A stretch of 64,000 nt of DNA from Deltaproteobacteria bacterium (GTDB lineage Bacteria; Myxococcota_A; UBA9160; UBA4427): NCBI GenBank assembly GCA_016713665.1, contig JADJOR010000001.1:1054001-1118000 (forward strand), given 5' to 3'. The position numbers and the translations under genes are program-made. Of this stretch, positions 1-8,768 are shown one piece after another. Each line of letters opens with the position of its first letter. Positions within the stretch are counted from its first letter, which is position 1. The notes beneath the pieces are model-generated. The model was not told the origin of the DNA, made no database searches, and worked only from the letters and a program-made list of their open reading frames with translations.

Positions 1-121
1 CGACGAGGATGTCGCCGATCACGATCCTTGCCCCCTGCGCCGCGAGCCCCTCGGCGATCGCACGCCCGACGCCCCGCGCCCCCCCGGTCACGAGAATCAC
101 CCGATCCTGCAGATCGATCAT
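1..121 (-). CDS. SDR-family oxidoreductase, N-terminal fragment (cut by window edge)
   Basis: The first 40 codons of a short-chain dehydrogenase/reductase are visible, starting at an ATG read leftward from 121. The N-terminus has a beta strand followed by the dinucleotide-binding glycine motif (TGGARGVG, about residues 12-19) and the next strand RIVIGD. A GGAG ribosome binding site lies about 6 bases upstream. The catalytic Ser-Tyr-Lys region lies outside the window, so substrate and cofactor preference cannot be judged. It is divergent from the Rieske oxygenase gene, with about 240 bp between them that could hold a shared promoter region. Confidence 0.8.
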   Translation of the reverse strand, partial: MIDLQDRVILVTGGARGVGRAIAEGLAAQGARIVIGDILV

Positions 122-359
122 CGCCGTCTCCACTTCTCGCGCGGCCGCGCGGCCTGCAACCATTCGGTCCGACGCTAGCAAGCCCGCTCGTCCCCGGAAG
201 CCGCGGCGGAAACGGCTCGCCCTGGGTTTCGATCGGGTTACCATGCTCGAGTCGCGGGCGCCTGGGCGTCGCATGGTGGCGGCAGGTCGAGGCCGGTCGC
301 GCTGGGCGGCGGCGGGCTGCATCGGCGAGCGATCGGCGACGTGGGGTACGAGGTCTGCG

Positions 360-1352
360 GTGGCCCGATTTCCTTTCGGCATTCCCAACGGCTGGTTCCT
401 CGTCGCCTTCGCCGATGAGCTCGCCCCCGGACGGGTGATCGCGCTTCGGCGCCTCGGTCGCGAGCTCGTCGTCTTTCGCGGCGAGTCGGGTGGCGTCCAC
501 GTCCTCGATGCCCACTGCCCCCACCTCGGCGCCCATCTCGGCGTCGGGGGTCGCGTCGTCGGCGACACCCTCGCGTGTCCCTTCCACGGCTGGCGCTTCG
601 CAGGCGATGGGGCCTGCGCCGGGATCCCCTACGCGAAGCGCATCCCGCGAGGCGCCCGGGCGACCTCCCATCCGGTCGTCGAGCGGCACGGCATGATCTT
701 CGTCTGGCACCACGCCGCCGGACTTCCGCCCGATTTCGAGATCCCGGCGCTGCCCGAATGGGGCGACGCGGAGTGGATGGACACCTGGCTGCGCTGGGAC
801 TGGACGGTCCGGACGCATCCCCAGGAGATGGGCGAGAACGGCATCGATTGGCCCCATTTTGCGACGATCCACCGGATCCCCGCCCCCTCGGACCGCCGCT
901 GGGCATTTCGCGAGCGCTCGTATTTCTGGCAGGTCGGCGGGACCAAGCCGGTCGACGCGCTGGCGAGCGGCCAGGACGAGATCCTGATGTTCGGCGAGAA
1001 CTGGGGGCTCGGATACAGCTGGCTCAAGCAGCGCGGTCATTACGAGACCGTCGTCGTGACGGGCATGACGCCCGTCGACGCCGAGACGACCTGCGTCCGG
1101 ATGGCGGTGATCGCGAAGATCGGGCGCTCGCCCTCTCCTTCGTTGCGCGCCGAGTTCGAGCGCTACATGAAGGAGCACGCGGCGTTCGCCGAGGCCGACT
1201 TCCCGATCTGGGAGAACAAGGTCTATCGCGAGCGACCGATCCTCTGCGATGGCGACGGACCGATCGCCGACTATCGTCGCTGGGCCGCGCAGTTCTACAC
1301 CCCGAACGCGAGCACGAATGCGCGCTCGACCAGCAGACCTGACTTGACGTGA
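360..1352 (+). CDS. Rieske [2Fe-2S] aromatic-ring/steroid-type oxygenase (KshA/VanA-like)
   Basis: This is the terminal oxygenase component of a Rieske non-haem iron system, about 330 aa. The Rieske cluster ligands are C53-x-H55 and C73-x2-H76 (CPH and CPFH). The mononuclear iron site follows as N160-x2-D163-x2-H166-x4-H171. This arrangement belongs to the VanA/KshA-type monooxygenases rather than to two-subunit dioxygenases. I chose GTG at 360 because GAGG sits 6 bases upstream and homology-like sequence starts there; the frame is open further upstream (ATG at 243) without recognisable protein. No ferredoxin reductase gene is in view, so the electron donor must be encoded elsewhere. It heads a cluster with two SnoaL-like genes and a DUF3604 gene. 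Confidence 0.88.
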   Translation: MARFPFGIPNGWFLVAFADELAPGRVIALRRLGRELVVFRGESGGVHVLDAHCPHLGAHLGVGGRVVGDTLACPFHGWRFAGDGACAGIPYAKRIPRGARATSHPVVERHGMIFVWHHAAGLPPDFEIPALPEWGDAEWMDTWLRWDWTVRTHPQEMGENGIDWPHFATIHRIPAPSDRRWAFRERSYFWQVGGTKPVDALASGQDEILMFGENWGLGYSWLKQRGHYETVVVTGMTPVDAETTCVRMAVIAKIGRSPSPSLRAEFERYMKEHAAFAEADFPIWENKVYRERPILCDGDGPIADYRRWAAQFYTPNASTNARSTSRPDLT

Positions 1353-1404
1353 ACCGCCTCGATTCGACTCGACCCGACCCGACCCGAAGGAGCCCGTTCG
1401 TTCG

Positions 1405-1920
1405 ATGCCGACCCCCAGCCCGACCTCTCCCGCCGCCGCCGCGGAGGAAGCCCTGGCCCATTGCCAGATCCAGACGCTGCTCGCCGTCTACTATCAGGCG
1501 CTCGATGCAGGCGATCTCGATCGCCTCGAGCGCGAGGTGATGGCACAGGACGCGACCTGGAACGTGATCCAGGTGGCGGGCACGGGGCGGATCGAGGACG
1601 AGGTCTCGGGGCGGGGCGCGGTGATCGCCTGGTTCCGCAAGATGCTCGGGGGCGGGGTCAGCATGAGTGACGGCGGGGTGCTCCATTTCCTCTCGACCCA
1701 CGCGATCCGGGTCGAGGGCGACCGGGCGACCTCGACGAGCCATCTGCAGGCGGTCTCGCAGCCGACCCGCGAGATCCTCGCGACCGGCGTCGCCGAGGCC
1801 GAACACGTCCGAACCGACGCGGGCTGGCGGATCCGCCGCTACCGCGTCACCGAACGCATCACCGACGCCGACATGCAGGCCCTGCAGGCGACCCTGTCGC
1901 TCGCGCTCGAACGGGCCTGA
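1405..1920 (+). CDS. SnoaL-like (NTF2-fold) protein
   Basis: This 171-aa protein has the length and pattern of the SnoaL-like/NTF2 superfamily: an N-terminal helix leading into YYQALDAGDLDRLE, an acidic MAQDATW turn, a central RGAVIAWFRKML helix, and a C-terminal strand pair ending in WRIRRYRVTERI. Members act as small cone-shaped isomerases, dehydratases or hydrolases, or only bind ligands, so no reaction can be assigned. AAGGAG lies 12 bases before the ATG. It sits 52 bp behind the Rieske oxygenase and 40 bp before another SnoaL-like gene, which suggests co-transcription and a role in the same pathway. Confidence 0.8.
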   Translation: MPTPSPTSPAAAAEEALAHCQIQTLLAVYYQALDAGDLDRLEREVMAQDATWNVIQVAGTGRIEDEVSGRGAVIAWFRKMLGGGVSMSDGGVLHFLSTHAIRVEGDRATSTSHLQAVSQPTREILATGVAEAEHVRTDAGWRIRRYRVTERITDADMQALQATLSLALERA

Positions 1921-1960
1921 GGACGGAACCCGAATGACGAACCGGATCAAGGAGAGAGCC

Positions 1961-2449
1961 ATGTCGACCTTTCGACCCTCGCGCCGCGCCCCGAGCTCCC
2001 GCTTCAGCCGCGAGGAGATCGAAGATCATTGGGCCCACTACCAGAAGGTCGCCCGCCGCTGCGGCCCGGCCGGCGACTGGACCGAGCTCTGCGACCTCTA
2101 TACCGAAGACGCGACCATGATCGTCTCCGGCGGCGTCAAGGTCGGCGGCCGCGAGGCCATGAAGCGCTGGTACCGCGAAGCCCTCGGCGAGGAGCCGATG
2201 CGCTCGCTCCACTACTACCCGGTCGAGTGGTACATGATCGACGAACATCGGGGCTGGCTCTCGTGCCAGTTCTGGAATCGGATGGCGGATCCGGGCGACG
2301 GGTCGGTCCACGAGTTCGCCTGCTTCAGCCTGCTCAAATATGCGGGCGACGGCCTCTGGTCCTTCGAGGAGGACAAATTCGACCCGGCCGAGATGCAGAT
2401 CTGTCTGCAGGGCTGGCTCGACGCGAAGAAGCGCTGCGAGGGCCGATGA
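1961..2449 (+). CDS. SnoaL-like (NTF2-fold) protein
   Basis: A 162-aa SnoaL-like protein. The typical opening is present (EEIEDHWAHYQKVARRCG, then GDWTELCDLYTEDATM), followed by GREAMKRWYREAL and the strand pattern ending in a WSFEEDKFDP acidic loop. I chose ATG 1961 over ATG 1934 because a perfect AAGGAG lies 6 bases upstream. It is clearly paralogous to the minus-strand gene at 22586-23110 (shared DPGDGSxHE and YAGDGLWSxEED). Its stop codon overlaps the start of the DUF3604 gene. No specific reaction is visible. Confidence 0.82.
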   Translation: MSTFRPSRRAPSSRFSREEIEDHWAHYQKVARRCGPAGDWTELCDLYTEDATMIVSGGVKVGGREAMKRWYREALGEEPMRSLHYYPVEWYMIDEHRGWLSCQFWNRMADPGDGSVHEFACFSLLKYAGDGLWSFEEDKFDPAEMQICLQGWLDAKKRCEGR

Positions 2450-4605
2450 TGAGGCGAGGTCGACGACTGCATCGAGCTCTTCCGCCCAGACCGTCCGCAC
2501 GCGCGCCTGGCCACTTCTTCGCGGCGACGAGAGCGGCGGCGGCGCTCGCCATCGCCTTGCCCGCCCTGCTCGGCCCGGGCTCGGCGCCGGCCGAAGTCTC
2601 GAAGCGCGCGCCGGCGGCGCCGGCCTCCGCATCCAGGCCCGCATCCCCGCCGAGCCCGGCCTTCGAGCGGAGCGAGGAGCGCGCGGCCTGCGCCGACCAC
2701 GATCCCCTGCGCCGCCCCTTCTTCGGCGATCTCCACGTCCACACGAGCTACTCCTTCGACTCCTACATCTCGAGCCAGCGCAACGATCCCGCCGGCGCCT
2801 ATCGCTATGCGAAGGGCGAGGCGATCGTCCTGCCCGACGCCTTCGGCGCGCAGACGGTGAAGGCCAGGCTCCAGCGGCCCCTCGACTTCGCCGCCGTGAC
2901 GGACCATTCGGAGTTCCTCGGGCAGATCAGCGTCTGCACGATGGATCCGTGGCGGGCGGGCTACTGGTGGCCCCATTGCGTGATGACCCGGGCGAATCAT
3001 TTCTGGACCCAGCTCATCGCGGCGAGCTGGTGGACGACGCTCGGCGGCATGTCGGACGACGAGCCCTCGAAGTCCTTCGCCTGCAATCTCTCGGACTGCG
3101 AGGCCGCGGGCAGCGAGACCTGGCAGGCGATCCAGCAGGCGGCGGAGAGCGCCTACGATCGGACGCCGGCCTGCCGCTTCACGACGTTCGTCGGCTACGA
3201 ATACACGGAGTCCCCGCAGACCTACAACCTCCATCGCAACGTCATCTTCCGCAACGACCGCGTTCCGCCGATGCCGATCTCGAGCTACGACACCGGGGCC
3301 GGCTCCTATCCCGCGCTCTGGAAGATGCTCCGCGCCCAGTGCCTCGAGTCGGGGACGGGCTGCGACGTCCTCGCGATCCCCCACAACTCGAATCTCGCCG
3401 GGGGCCTCATGTTCCGGGACCCCGCGTCGCCGGAGGAAGGCCGCGAGCGCGCCTTCTTCGAGCCGCTGGTCGAGCTGACGCAACACAAGGGCGCGTCGGA
3501 GTGCCGATTCGATCGACTGGTCGGCCGCGGCGTCGACACCGCCGACGAGCTCTGCACCTTCGAGCAGATCGCGGGCGACAACCTCCAGATGCTCGGCTCC
3601 GTCGACGGGGAGGTCCTGGCCGAGAAGGCGGCCTACGTCCCGATCGAGCGCTTCGCTCCCCGCGACATGGTGCGGAACGCGCTGAAGGCGGGGCTCGTCC
3701 TCGAATCGAAGACGGGCGTGAACCCCTTCGAAATGGGCTTCATCGGGAGCACCGACACGCATAGCGCCTCCCCCGGCGGCGCCGAGGAGGACAACTACAC
3801 CGGCCATCTCGGTCGCCGCGACGCCGGCCATCGCAACGTCGAGGACCATTTCTTCTCGAACGCCGGGGGCCACGCCGTCGTCTGGGCCGAGGAGAACTCC
3901 CGCGACGCGATCTTCGCGGGCCTGCGACGGCGCGAGACCTACGCCACCAGCGGGACCCGACCGACCGTGCGCTTTTTTGCGGGACCGGCGATCGAGCCCG
4001 GGCTCTGCGCGGCGCCGGACATGATCGCGCGGGCCTACGCCGCGGGTGTCCCGATGGGAGGAAGACTCGCCGCTCGGGCCGAGGCAGCGCCGCGCTTCCT
4101 CGTCCAGGCGATGAAGGATCCCGGAGCCCCGGGCCATCCGGGAACGGATCTGCAGCGCGTCCAGATCATCAAGGGCTGGGTCGACGCCGAAGGGGCGACC
4201 CACGAGCAGGTCGTCGACGTGGCGGGCGACGCGAACAATGGGGCCTCGGTCGATCCCGAGAGCTGTCGCCCGACGGGCGTCGGCGCCGCCAGCCTCTGCA
4301 CCGTCTGGGAGGACCCCGACTTCGATCCGGCCCAGTCTGCCTTCTATTATGTCCGCGTGCTCGAGAATCCGACCTGCCGCTGGAGCACGCTCCAGTGTCA
4401 GGCGGCGGGCGTGAATCCGTTCTCGCCCCAGTGCCCGGCGCAGGCGGAGAAGGCCAACCTCGCGGCCCAGGCGGCGGGGGCCGCGGGCGACGTCTACGGC
4501 AAGTGCTGCCTGAGAGAGGCGGACCACCCCTTCCACTCGCCGGTCATCCAGGAGCGCGCGTGGACCTCGCCGATCTGGATCGGCCCGGCGGCGAGCGGCG
4601 GCTGA
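2446..4605 (+). CDS. Secreted DUF3604 protein (PHP-like metal-binding fold)
   Basis: A 719-aa protein of the DUF3604 family. A long N-terminal signal region (hydrophobic ALAIALPALLG near residues 33-43) is followed by the PHP-like metal motif GDLHVHTSYSFDSY with H97 and H99. Later come VTDHSEFLG and IGSTDTHSASPGGAEEDN, the other likely metal-ligand loops. A cysteine-rich C-terminal part (several Cys after residue 600) suggests disulfides outside the cytoplasm. ATG codons at 2446 and 2449 overlap the upstream TGA; the GAGGG spacing favours 2449. Many relatives are annotated only as DUF3604, and a phosphoesterase-like role is inference. Confidence 0.85.
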   Translation: MMRRGRRLHRALPPRPSARAPGHFFAATRAAAALAIALPALLGPGSAPAEVSKRAPAAPASASRPASPPSPAFERSEERAACADHDPLRRPFFGDLHVHTSYSFDSYISSQRNDPAGAYRYAKGEAIVLPDAFGAQTVKARLQRPLDFAAVTDHSEFLGQISVCTMDPWRAGYWWPHCVMTRANHFWTQLIAASWWTTLGGMSDDEPSKSFACNLSDCEAAGSETWQAIQQAAESAYDRTPACRFTTFVGYEYTESPQTYNLHRNVIFRNDRVPPMPISSYDTGAGSYPALWKMLRAQCLESGTGCDVLAIPHNSNLAGGLMFRDPASPEEGRERAFFEPLVELTQHKGASECRFDRLVGRGVDTADELCTFEQIAGDNLQMLGSVDGEVLAEKAAYVPIERFAPRDMVRNALKAGLVLESKTGVNPFEMGFIGSTDTHSASPGGAEEDNYTGHLGRRDAGHRNVEDHFFSNAGGHAVVWAEENSRDAIFAGLRRRETYATSGTRPTVRFFAGPAIEPGLCAAPDMIARAYAAGVPMGGRLAARAEAAPRFLVQAMKDPGAPGHPGTDLQRVQIIKGWVDAEGATHEQVVDVAGDANNGASVDPESCRPTGVGAASLCTVWEDPDFDPAQSAFYYVRVLENPTCRWSTLQCQAAGVNPFSPQCPAQAEKANLAAQAAGAAGDVYGKCCLREADHPFHSPVIQERAWTSPIWIGPAASGG

Positions 4606-4776
4606 AGCACTCGCGTTCCCCACCGGCGGCTCGCCGGCAAGTCCCAGAAGACGACCGGCAAATCCCGGGCGCGCGCTGCCCTCGAAGGCTCGCCGCTGCC
4701 ATTTCGGGATCGCGCCCGCCACGACCCGTCACCAGGCCGATGCTCGCTCTCGAGCCGGCTGCACGGGGTCGTCCAC

Positions 4777-5451
4777 ATGCGCTGCTCTTCCTGGATCCGG
4801 GTCGCCGTCGCTTCCGCCCTCCTCGTCTTCACCGCGAGCGCGGCCTCCGCCACGCTCGTCGTGCCCGAGCCCTCCGACGGGATCGAAGTTCTCGTGTCCT
4901 CGTCCTGCCGCGATCGCCTCGACGTCTCGCTGCGAATCGACGAGAAGTCCTCCCCCGGCGAGCTCGTCTTCACGCTCTCGATCACCGGCCCCGGCTCGAC
5001 CCGCGGCGACCTGCGCGGCTTCTTCCTGAACCTCGCCGACGAGAGCCTGCTCGACGGCTTGTCGATCAGCGGCCCCTTCGTCACCGGCTCGCAGCTCGCG
5101 GCCAACGCCGTGATCGGCATCAGCACCGGCTACACCGCGAAGAGCCACCGGCACGCCGGTGGCTCTTCCAACCCCTTCGATCTCGGCATCGAGCTCGGGA
5201 CGCCCGGCATCTCGAAGGACGATCTGCAGACCGTGACCTTCACCCTCAGCCACGCGACCCGAGCCCTCGGCCTCGCGGACGTCTCGGGCCAGACCTTCGG
5301 CGTCCATGCGATGAGCGTCGGCAAGGGCCGCTGTCGCACCGGATCGTGCAAGCTGACGGGCGTGATCCCGGTCGTCCCCGAACCGGGGACGGCGCTCCTG
5401 ATGGGTCTCGGCCTGGCAGGCCTCGCCCTCCCGGGACGCCGCCGCGCGTAG
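4777..5451 (+). CDS. PEP-CTERM sorting-domain protein
   Basis: A 224-aa exported protein. Residues 1-25 form a signal peptide (hydrophobic VAVASALLVFTASAASA). The C-terminus carries the VPEPGTALLMG motif, a short hydrophobic helix and the basic tail RRRA, which is the PEP-CTERM sorting signal recognised by exosortase. The middle is a beta-rich domain with a few cysteines (SSCRD, GRCRTGSC) and resembles no enzyme I know. No exosortase (XrtA/EpsH) gene is in the window. It ends 3 bp from the convergent SDR gene. Confidence 0.85.
   Translation: MRCSSWIRVAVASALLVFTASAASATLVVPEPSDGIEVLVSSSCRDRLDVSLRIDEKSSPGELVFTLSITGPGSTRGDLRGFFLNLADESLLDGLSISGPFVTGSQLAANAVIGISTGYTAKSHRHAGGSSNPFDLGIELGTPGISKDDLQTVTFTLSHATRALGLADVSGQTFGVHAMSVGKGRCRTGSCKLTGVIPVVPEPGTALLMGLGLAGLALPGRRRA
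5140..5167. repeat. Perfect inverted repeat inside the PEP-CTERM coding region
   Basis: Two 13-base arms (AAGAGCCACCGGC and its exact complement) are separated by only 2 bases, so the DNA or mRNA can form a long GC-rich hairpin within codons of the PEP-CTERM gene. There is no T-run after it on either strand, so it is not a canonical intrinsic terminator. Confidence 0.7.
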
Positions 5452-5454
5452 CGC

Positions 5455-6218
5455 CTAACGCAGCTGACCCCGTCCCCGTCTGCGAGGACGAGCGATCCGG
5501 TGACGTAGCGCGATGCGTCGCTCGCGAGGAAGACCGCGACCGGACCGACGTCCCGCTCGGCGTCGCCGACGTAGCCCGCCGGAATCTCCGACAGGATCTT
5601 CGCGGCGAGCGCGGGGTTCGCGGCCGACCAGGCCGTCCAGGCCGGTGAATCCGTCTGGGGCGAGAGCGCGTTGACGCGGATGCCGTCCCGACCCCACTCG
5701 CAGGCGAGCGTCCGCGTCATGCTGCGGATCGCGGACTTCGTCGCGGCGTAGAGGGCGAAGCCGCTGGTGTCGGTCTTGAGCATCACCGACGAGACGATGT
5801 TGACGATGCTCGCCCCGCGGCGCAGATGGGGCCGGGCCGCCTTCATGAAGTTGAAGGCCCCGAGGAAGCCCGTCGACCAGACCGTCTCGAGGCTCGCGTC
5901 GTCGACCTCGAGCAGCGGTTGTCCGATCACGTGATGGGCGTTGTTGACGAGGACGTCGATCGCGCCGAGCCGCGCGACCGTCTCGTTGCAGCAGCGCACC
6001 GCATCCCCCGGCAGGACCACGTCGCCGACGAGCCCGATTCCGCCGAGGTCCTGCGCCGCGCGCGCGACCCGGTCCGCCTCGCGATCGACCAGCGCGATCC
6101 GCGCCCCCGCCGCAGCCAGCGCCCGCGCGATGCCGAGGCCGACGCCCTGCCCACCGCCCGTGACGAGCGCGACCTTCCCTGCGAGACGGCCTTCGAGACG
6201 CCCTTCGACGCGGCTCAT
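5455..6218 (-). CDS. SDR-family oxidoreductase (frameshift near its 3' end)
   Basis: A classical short-chain dehydrogenase of about 254 aa with cofactor motif GGGQGVG (residues 21-27), the NNA strand turn, NIVSS and the YxxxK active site (ALYAATK). As read, the frame runs past the normal SDR end into the opposite PEP-CTERM gene. In the neighbouring frame the sequence ends RGQLR-stop at 5455, matching RGYLR-stop of the adjacent paralogue. Adding one base to the CCCC run at 5474-5477 joins the two, so a 1-base deletion is likely. Its ATG overlaps the stop of the upstream SDR by 4 bases (ATGA), which indicates translational coupling. Confidence 0.8.
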
Positions 6219-6958
6219 CGCAGATACCCCCGCCCGCCGTCGAGCATGAGCGTCGTGCCCGTCAGGTAGTGGGCGTCGTCGCTCGCGAGGAAGACGGCCC
6301 CCGGCCCGACGTCGGTCACGGGATCACCGAGGAACTTGAGCGGGATGCTCTCGAGGATCGTCTGATAGGCGTCCGGGTTCTCGTGTCCCCACTCACTGAA
6401 GGAGGGGCTCGTCGCCAGCGGGATCAGGGCGTTCACGCGGATCCCGTGGCTCGCCCACTCCATCGCCGCCGTCCGCGTCAGGCTGCGCAGCGCCTCCTTG
6501 GTCGAGGCATAGAGGGTGAAGGTCGTCGTGTCGGGCTTGAGACCGGTCGCGGCCCCGACGTTGATGACGTTGCCCTTCGACCGGGCGAGCAGCGGGAAGC
6601 AGGCCTGCATGCAGCGCAGCGGACCGTTGAAGCCGCTGTTCCAATCCGCCCGCGCGTCGTCGGCGGTCAGCGCGTCGAAGAGACCGACCCGCACGTCGTA
6701 GGCGGCATTGACCAGGCAATCGAGGTGGCCGTACTCGGCCTCGATGCGCTCGACGACCCGCGCGATCTGGGCGCGCTCGGTCATGTCGGCCTCGAGGGCG
6801 AGGCCGCTTCCGATCTCGCCCGTGACCCGTTCGAGCTTGGCGAGCGTCCGCCCCGTCAGGACGACCCGTGCCCCCGCCCGCGCGAAGGCGATCGCGATGC
6901 CGCGACCGACCCCCTGCCCTGCGCCCGTCACGAGGGCGACTCGTCCGTTCAGCTCCAT
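6215..6958 (-). CDS. SDR-family oxidoreductase
   Basis: A 247-aa SDR with TGAGQGVGRG (residues 11-20) for NAD(P) binding, DMT after strand 3, VNAAYD in place of NNAG, and Y150-x3-K154 (LYASTK). The position usually held by the catalytic serine reads AAT (136-138), so the Ser-Tyr-Lys triad looks altered; turnover may differ or Thr138 may substitute. The C-terminus LDGGRGYLR is typical for the family. It lies 37 bp downstream of the EthD gene and overlaps the next SDR by 4 bases, as the fifth gene of a six-gene minus-strand run. The two SDRs are close paralogues. Confidence 0.85.
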   Translation of the reverse strand: MELNGRVALVTGAGQGVGRGIAIAFARAGARVVLTGRTLAKLERVTGEIGSGLALEADMTERAQIARVVERIEAEYGHLDCLVNAAYDVRVGLFDALTADDARADWNSGFNGPLRCMQACFPLLARSKGNVINVGAATGLKPDTTTFTLYASTKEALRSLTRTAAMEWASHGIRVNALIPLATSPSFSEWGHENPDAYQTILESIPLKFLGDPVTDVGPGAVFLASDDAHYLTGTTLMLDGGRGYLR

Positions 6959-6995
6959 CTTCGAAGACTAGGGGATTCGACCGACGCCCGCGCCG

Positions 6996-7622
6996 TCACG
7001 GCCCCGCCCCCGTCTCTTCCCAGAGCGTCTCCGTCATGACGACGTTCCAGCCCCGGCTCGCGTCCATGAAACGCGCAGCGTCCTCGGCGCCCCGACGCGC
7101 CTCGTCCGGGTAGCGGGCCCAGCGATCGGCGAGCTCCGCGGGCGCGCGGAAATGCAGGACGGCGAAGCCGTCCTCGCCCTCGTCTGCTCCCCAGGCCTCG
7201 CGGACCACGTTCTGGCCATAGCGCCAGACCGGAATCGTGAACGCGAGGGCGACCTCCGTATGCGGGCCGTGCCAGGAGCGGGCGAAGGCCGCGCGATCGA
7301 GCTCCGCGCGACGAAAGACGCTCCCGACCAGGCGCACCCCGGGACTCGGCTCGCCCGAAGGCCAGGTCCGCGGCGAATCGGCGGGGCGCCGCTCGTCGAC
7401 GAGCCAGGCCGAGCCCGGGGCGGGCCAGGCCTCGAAGGCGGAGCGCAGCGCCTCGATCGGTCCCCAGAGCTCGACGAACGCGGCGACCGGCGGCCGCGCG
7501 AGCTCGGCGAGGGGCGTGCTGAGCGCGCGTCGCGGCAGCGCTCGAAGCGCGCTCAGATGTTCTTCGAGGCCGGGGACGGGAACGCGGTGGACGAGGATCA
7601 GCTTCGCCAGAGGCGCATCCAT
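6996..7622 (-). CDS. EthD-domain protein
   Basis: A 208-aa protein. The N-terminal half (AKLILVHRVPVPG) resembles a degenerate ferredoxin-like repeat. The C-terminal half carries the EthD pattern: FRRAELDRAAFARSWHGPH, then WRYGQNVVREAWG and DGFAVLHFRAPAELADRW. EthD proteins are small dimeric alpha/beta-barrel proteins found beside P450 and aromatic-degradation genes; the role is usually unknown. The ATG overlaps the sulfotransferase stop codon by one base (TGATG), so the two are likely translated together. The two-domain architecture, as if duplicated, is my reading from the fold pattern. Confidence 0.7.
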   Translation of the reverse strand: MDAPLAKLILVHRVPVPGLEEHLSALRALPRRALSTPLAELARPPVAAFVELWGPIEALRSAFEAWPAPGSAWLVDERRPADSPRTWPSGEPSPGVRLVGSVFRRAELDRAAFARSWHGPHTEVALAFTIPVWRYGQNVVREAWGADEGEDGFAVLHFRAPAELADRWARYPDEARRGAEDAARFMDASRGWNVVMTETLWEETGAGP

Positions 7623-8768
7623 CAGGGCTTCCAGCCGAAGCGCGCGTAGAGCGGCGCGAGCTCGCGATGCAGTCGCTCGCGGCCGGGCCCCTGGCCCTCC
7701 GGATCGTAGTCGTGGCCGCTCACGAAGCGCGCCGCCGCGATCTGCTCGCGCTCGAGGAAGGCCGCGTAGTCCGCGTCGATCGGGAAGCCGAAGCGCGCGT
7801 AGAGCGCCTCGACGACCGCCTTCGGATCCCGGCAGAGCGCCTCGTAGTCGACGACCATCTGGCGATCGGGAGGAAGCTCGTCGGCCTGCTCCGCCATCGC
7901 GCGATAGTTGTCGACGTTCGCCTCGGCGAGCGCGCGGGCCGTCGCCTCGACCTGCTCGGGGGGCGAGCCGAATCCGCGCCAATACCACGACATCAGATCG
8001 ACGAGACTCGGGATCGACTCGGCCGGATGGCGCAGCATGAAGACGAAACGCGCGTCGGGGAAGAACTCGCGCAGCACGCGGACCTTCATCGTGAAGCTCG
8101 GGCTCTTGCAGCAGTGGATCCGCCGAGCGCCCCCTGTCGGGTGGATAGAGGTAGAGCTGGCGCTTCAGGAGCCCCTCGTAGAAACGGAACTGGCGACGGC
8201 GCGAGAGCTTCGACTGGCGATCCCCGTAGAGTCCTTCGATCAGCTCGGGATAGTCGAAGGGAAAGACGAGCGAGGCGCTGCTCCAGTTGTTGAAGAGCAG
8301 GAAGTCGTCTTCCTCGGGGCCGTCGAGGCGCCAGTGGTGCTTGCCGCGGACGTCCTCGAGGGCTTCGTCCTCGACGAGCCGCAGCTGGCGGGCGATCGCG
8401 CCGCCGAGGAGCTTGCGATCGAGGTCCGCGAAGAGCCAGAGCGCCTTTCGCTGGACGATCGAGGGCATCAGCATCTCGTAGGTCCGGAACCAGGTGAAGC
8501 GGCGCGCGTCGCCGGCGAGCAGGCGATGCATGTGGGTCGTGCCGCTGCGGCCGTTGCCGACGATGAAGACGGGCTCCCGGACCTTCATCTTCCGGAACGC
8601 CGGGAAGAAGACGTGGTCGAGGGCGAGGCCGACGAAGCTCGCGAAGCTGAACGCGGTCAGCCCGAAGAAGACGCCGTAGAGGAAGAGCTTGCGCTTCGGC
8701 CGGAAGGGCTCGGCCGAGATCCGCCGCAGGATCAGCCACCAGCTCGCGAAGTCGAAGTCGATGCCCAT
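7622..8768 (-). CDS. Sulfotransferase family protein (split by a 1-base frameshift)
   Basis: A PAPS-dependent sulfotransferase of about 381 aa when the frame is repaired. The N-terminal half begins MGIDFDFASWW and has the 5'-phosphosulfate loop FIVGNGRSGTTH (about residues 68-79). The second half continues in another frame with HCCKSPSFTMKVRVLREFFPDARF and the 3'-phosphate-binding region LRHPAESIPS. Removing one base from the CCCCC run at 8130-8134 joins them into continuous family-like sequence. Members transfer sulfate to hydroxyls of lipids, steroids or sugars; the acceptor is unknown. Start and stop each overlap the neighbouring gene by one base, within the LLM-sulfotransferase-EthD operon. 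Confidence 0.82.

Noticed and set aside
9..359. N-terminal extension of the Rieske oxygenase back to position 9
   Set aside because: Those codons overlap the antisense SDR start and are Pro/Ala/Arg-rich without family similarity; a ribosome binding site precedes GTG 360.
1361..1390. Short pentamer repeat (GATTC, GACTC, GACCC three times, GAAGG)
   Set aside because: Only six imperfect units; too short and degenerate to call a repeat element.
2215..4722. Open frame of about 835 codons antisense to the DUF3604 gene
   Set aside because: The sense gene has a signal peptide and metal motifs; the antisense frame has biased Arg/Ala/Gly composition only.
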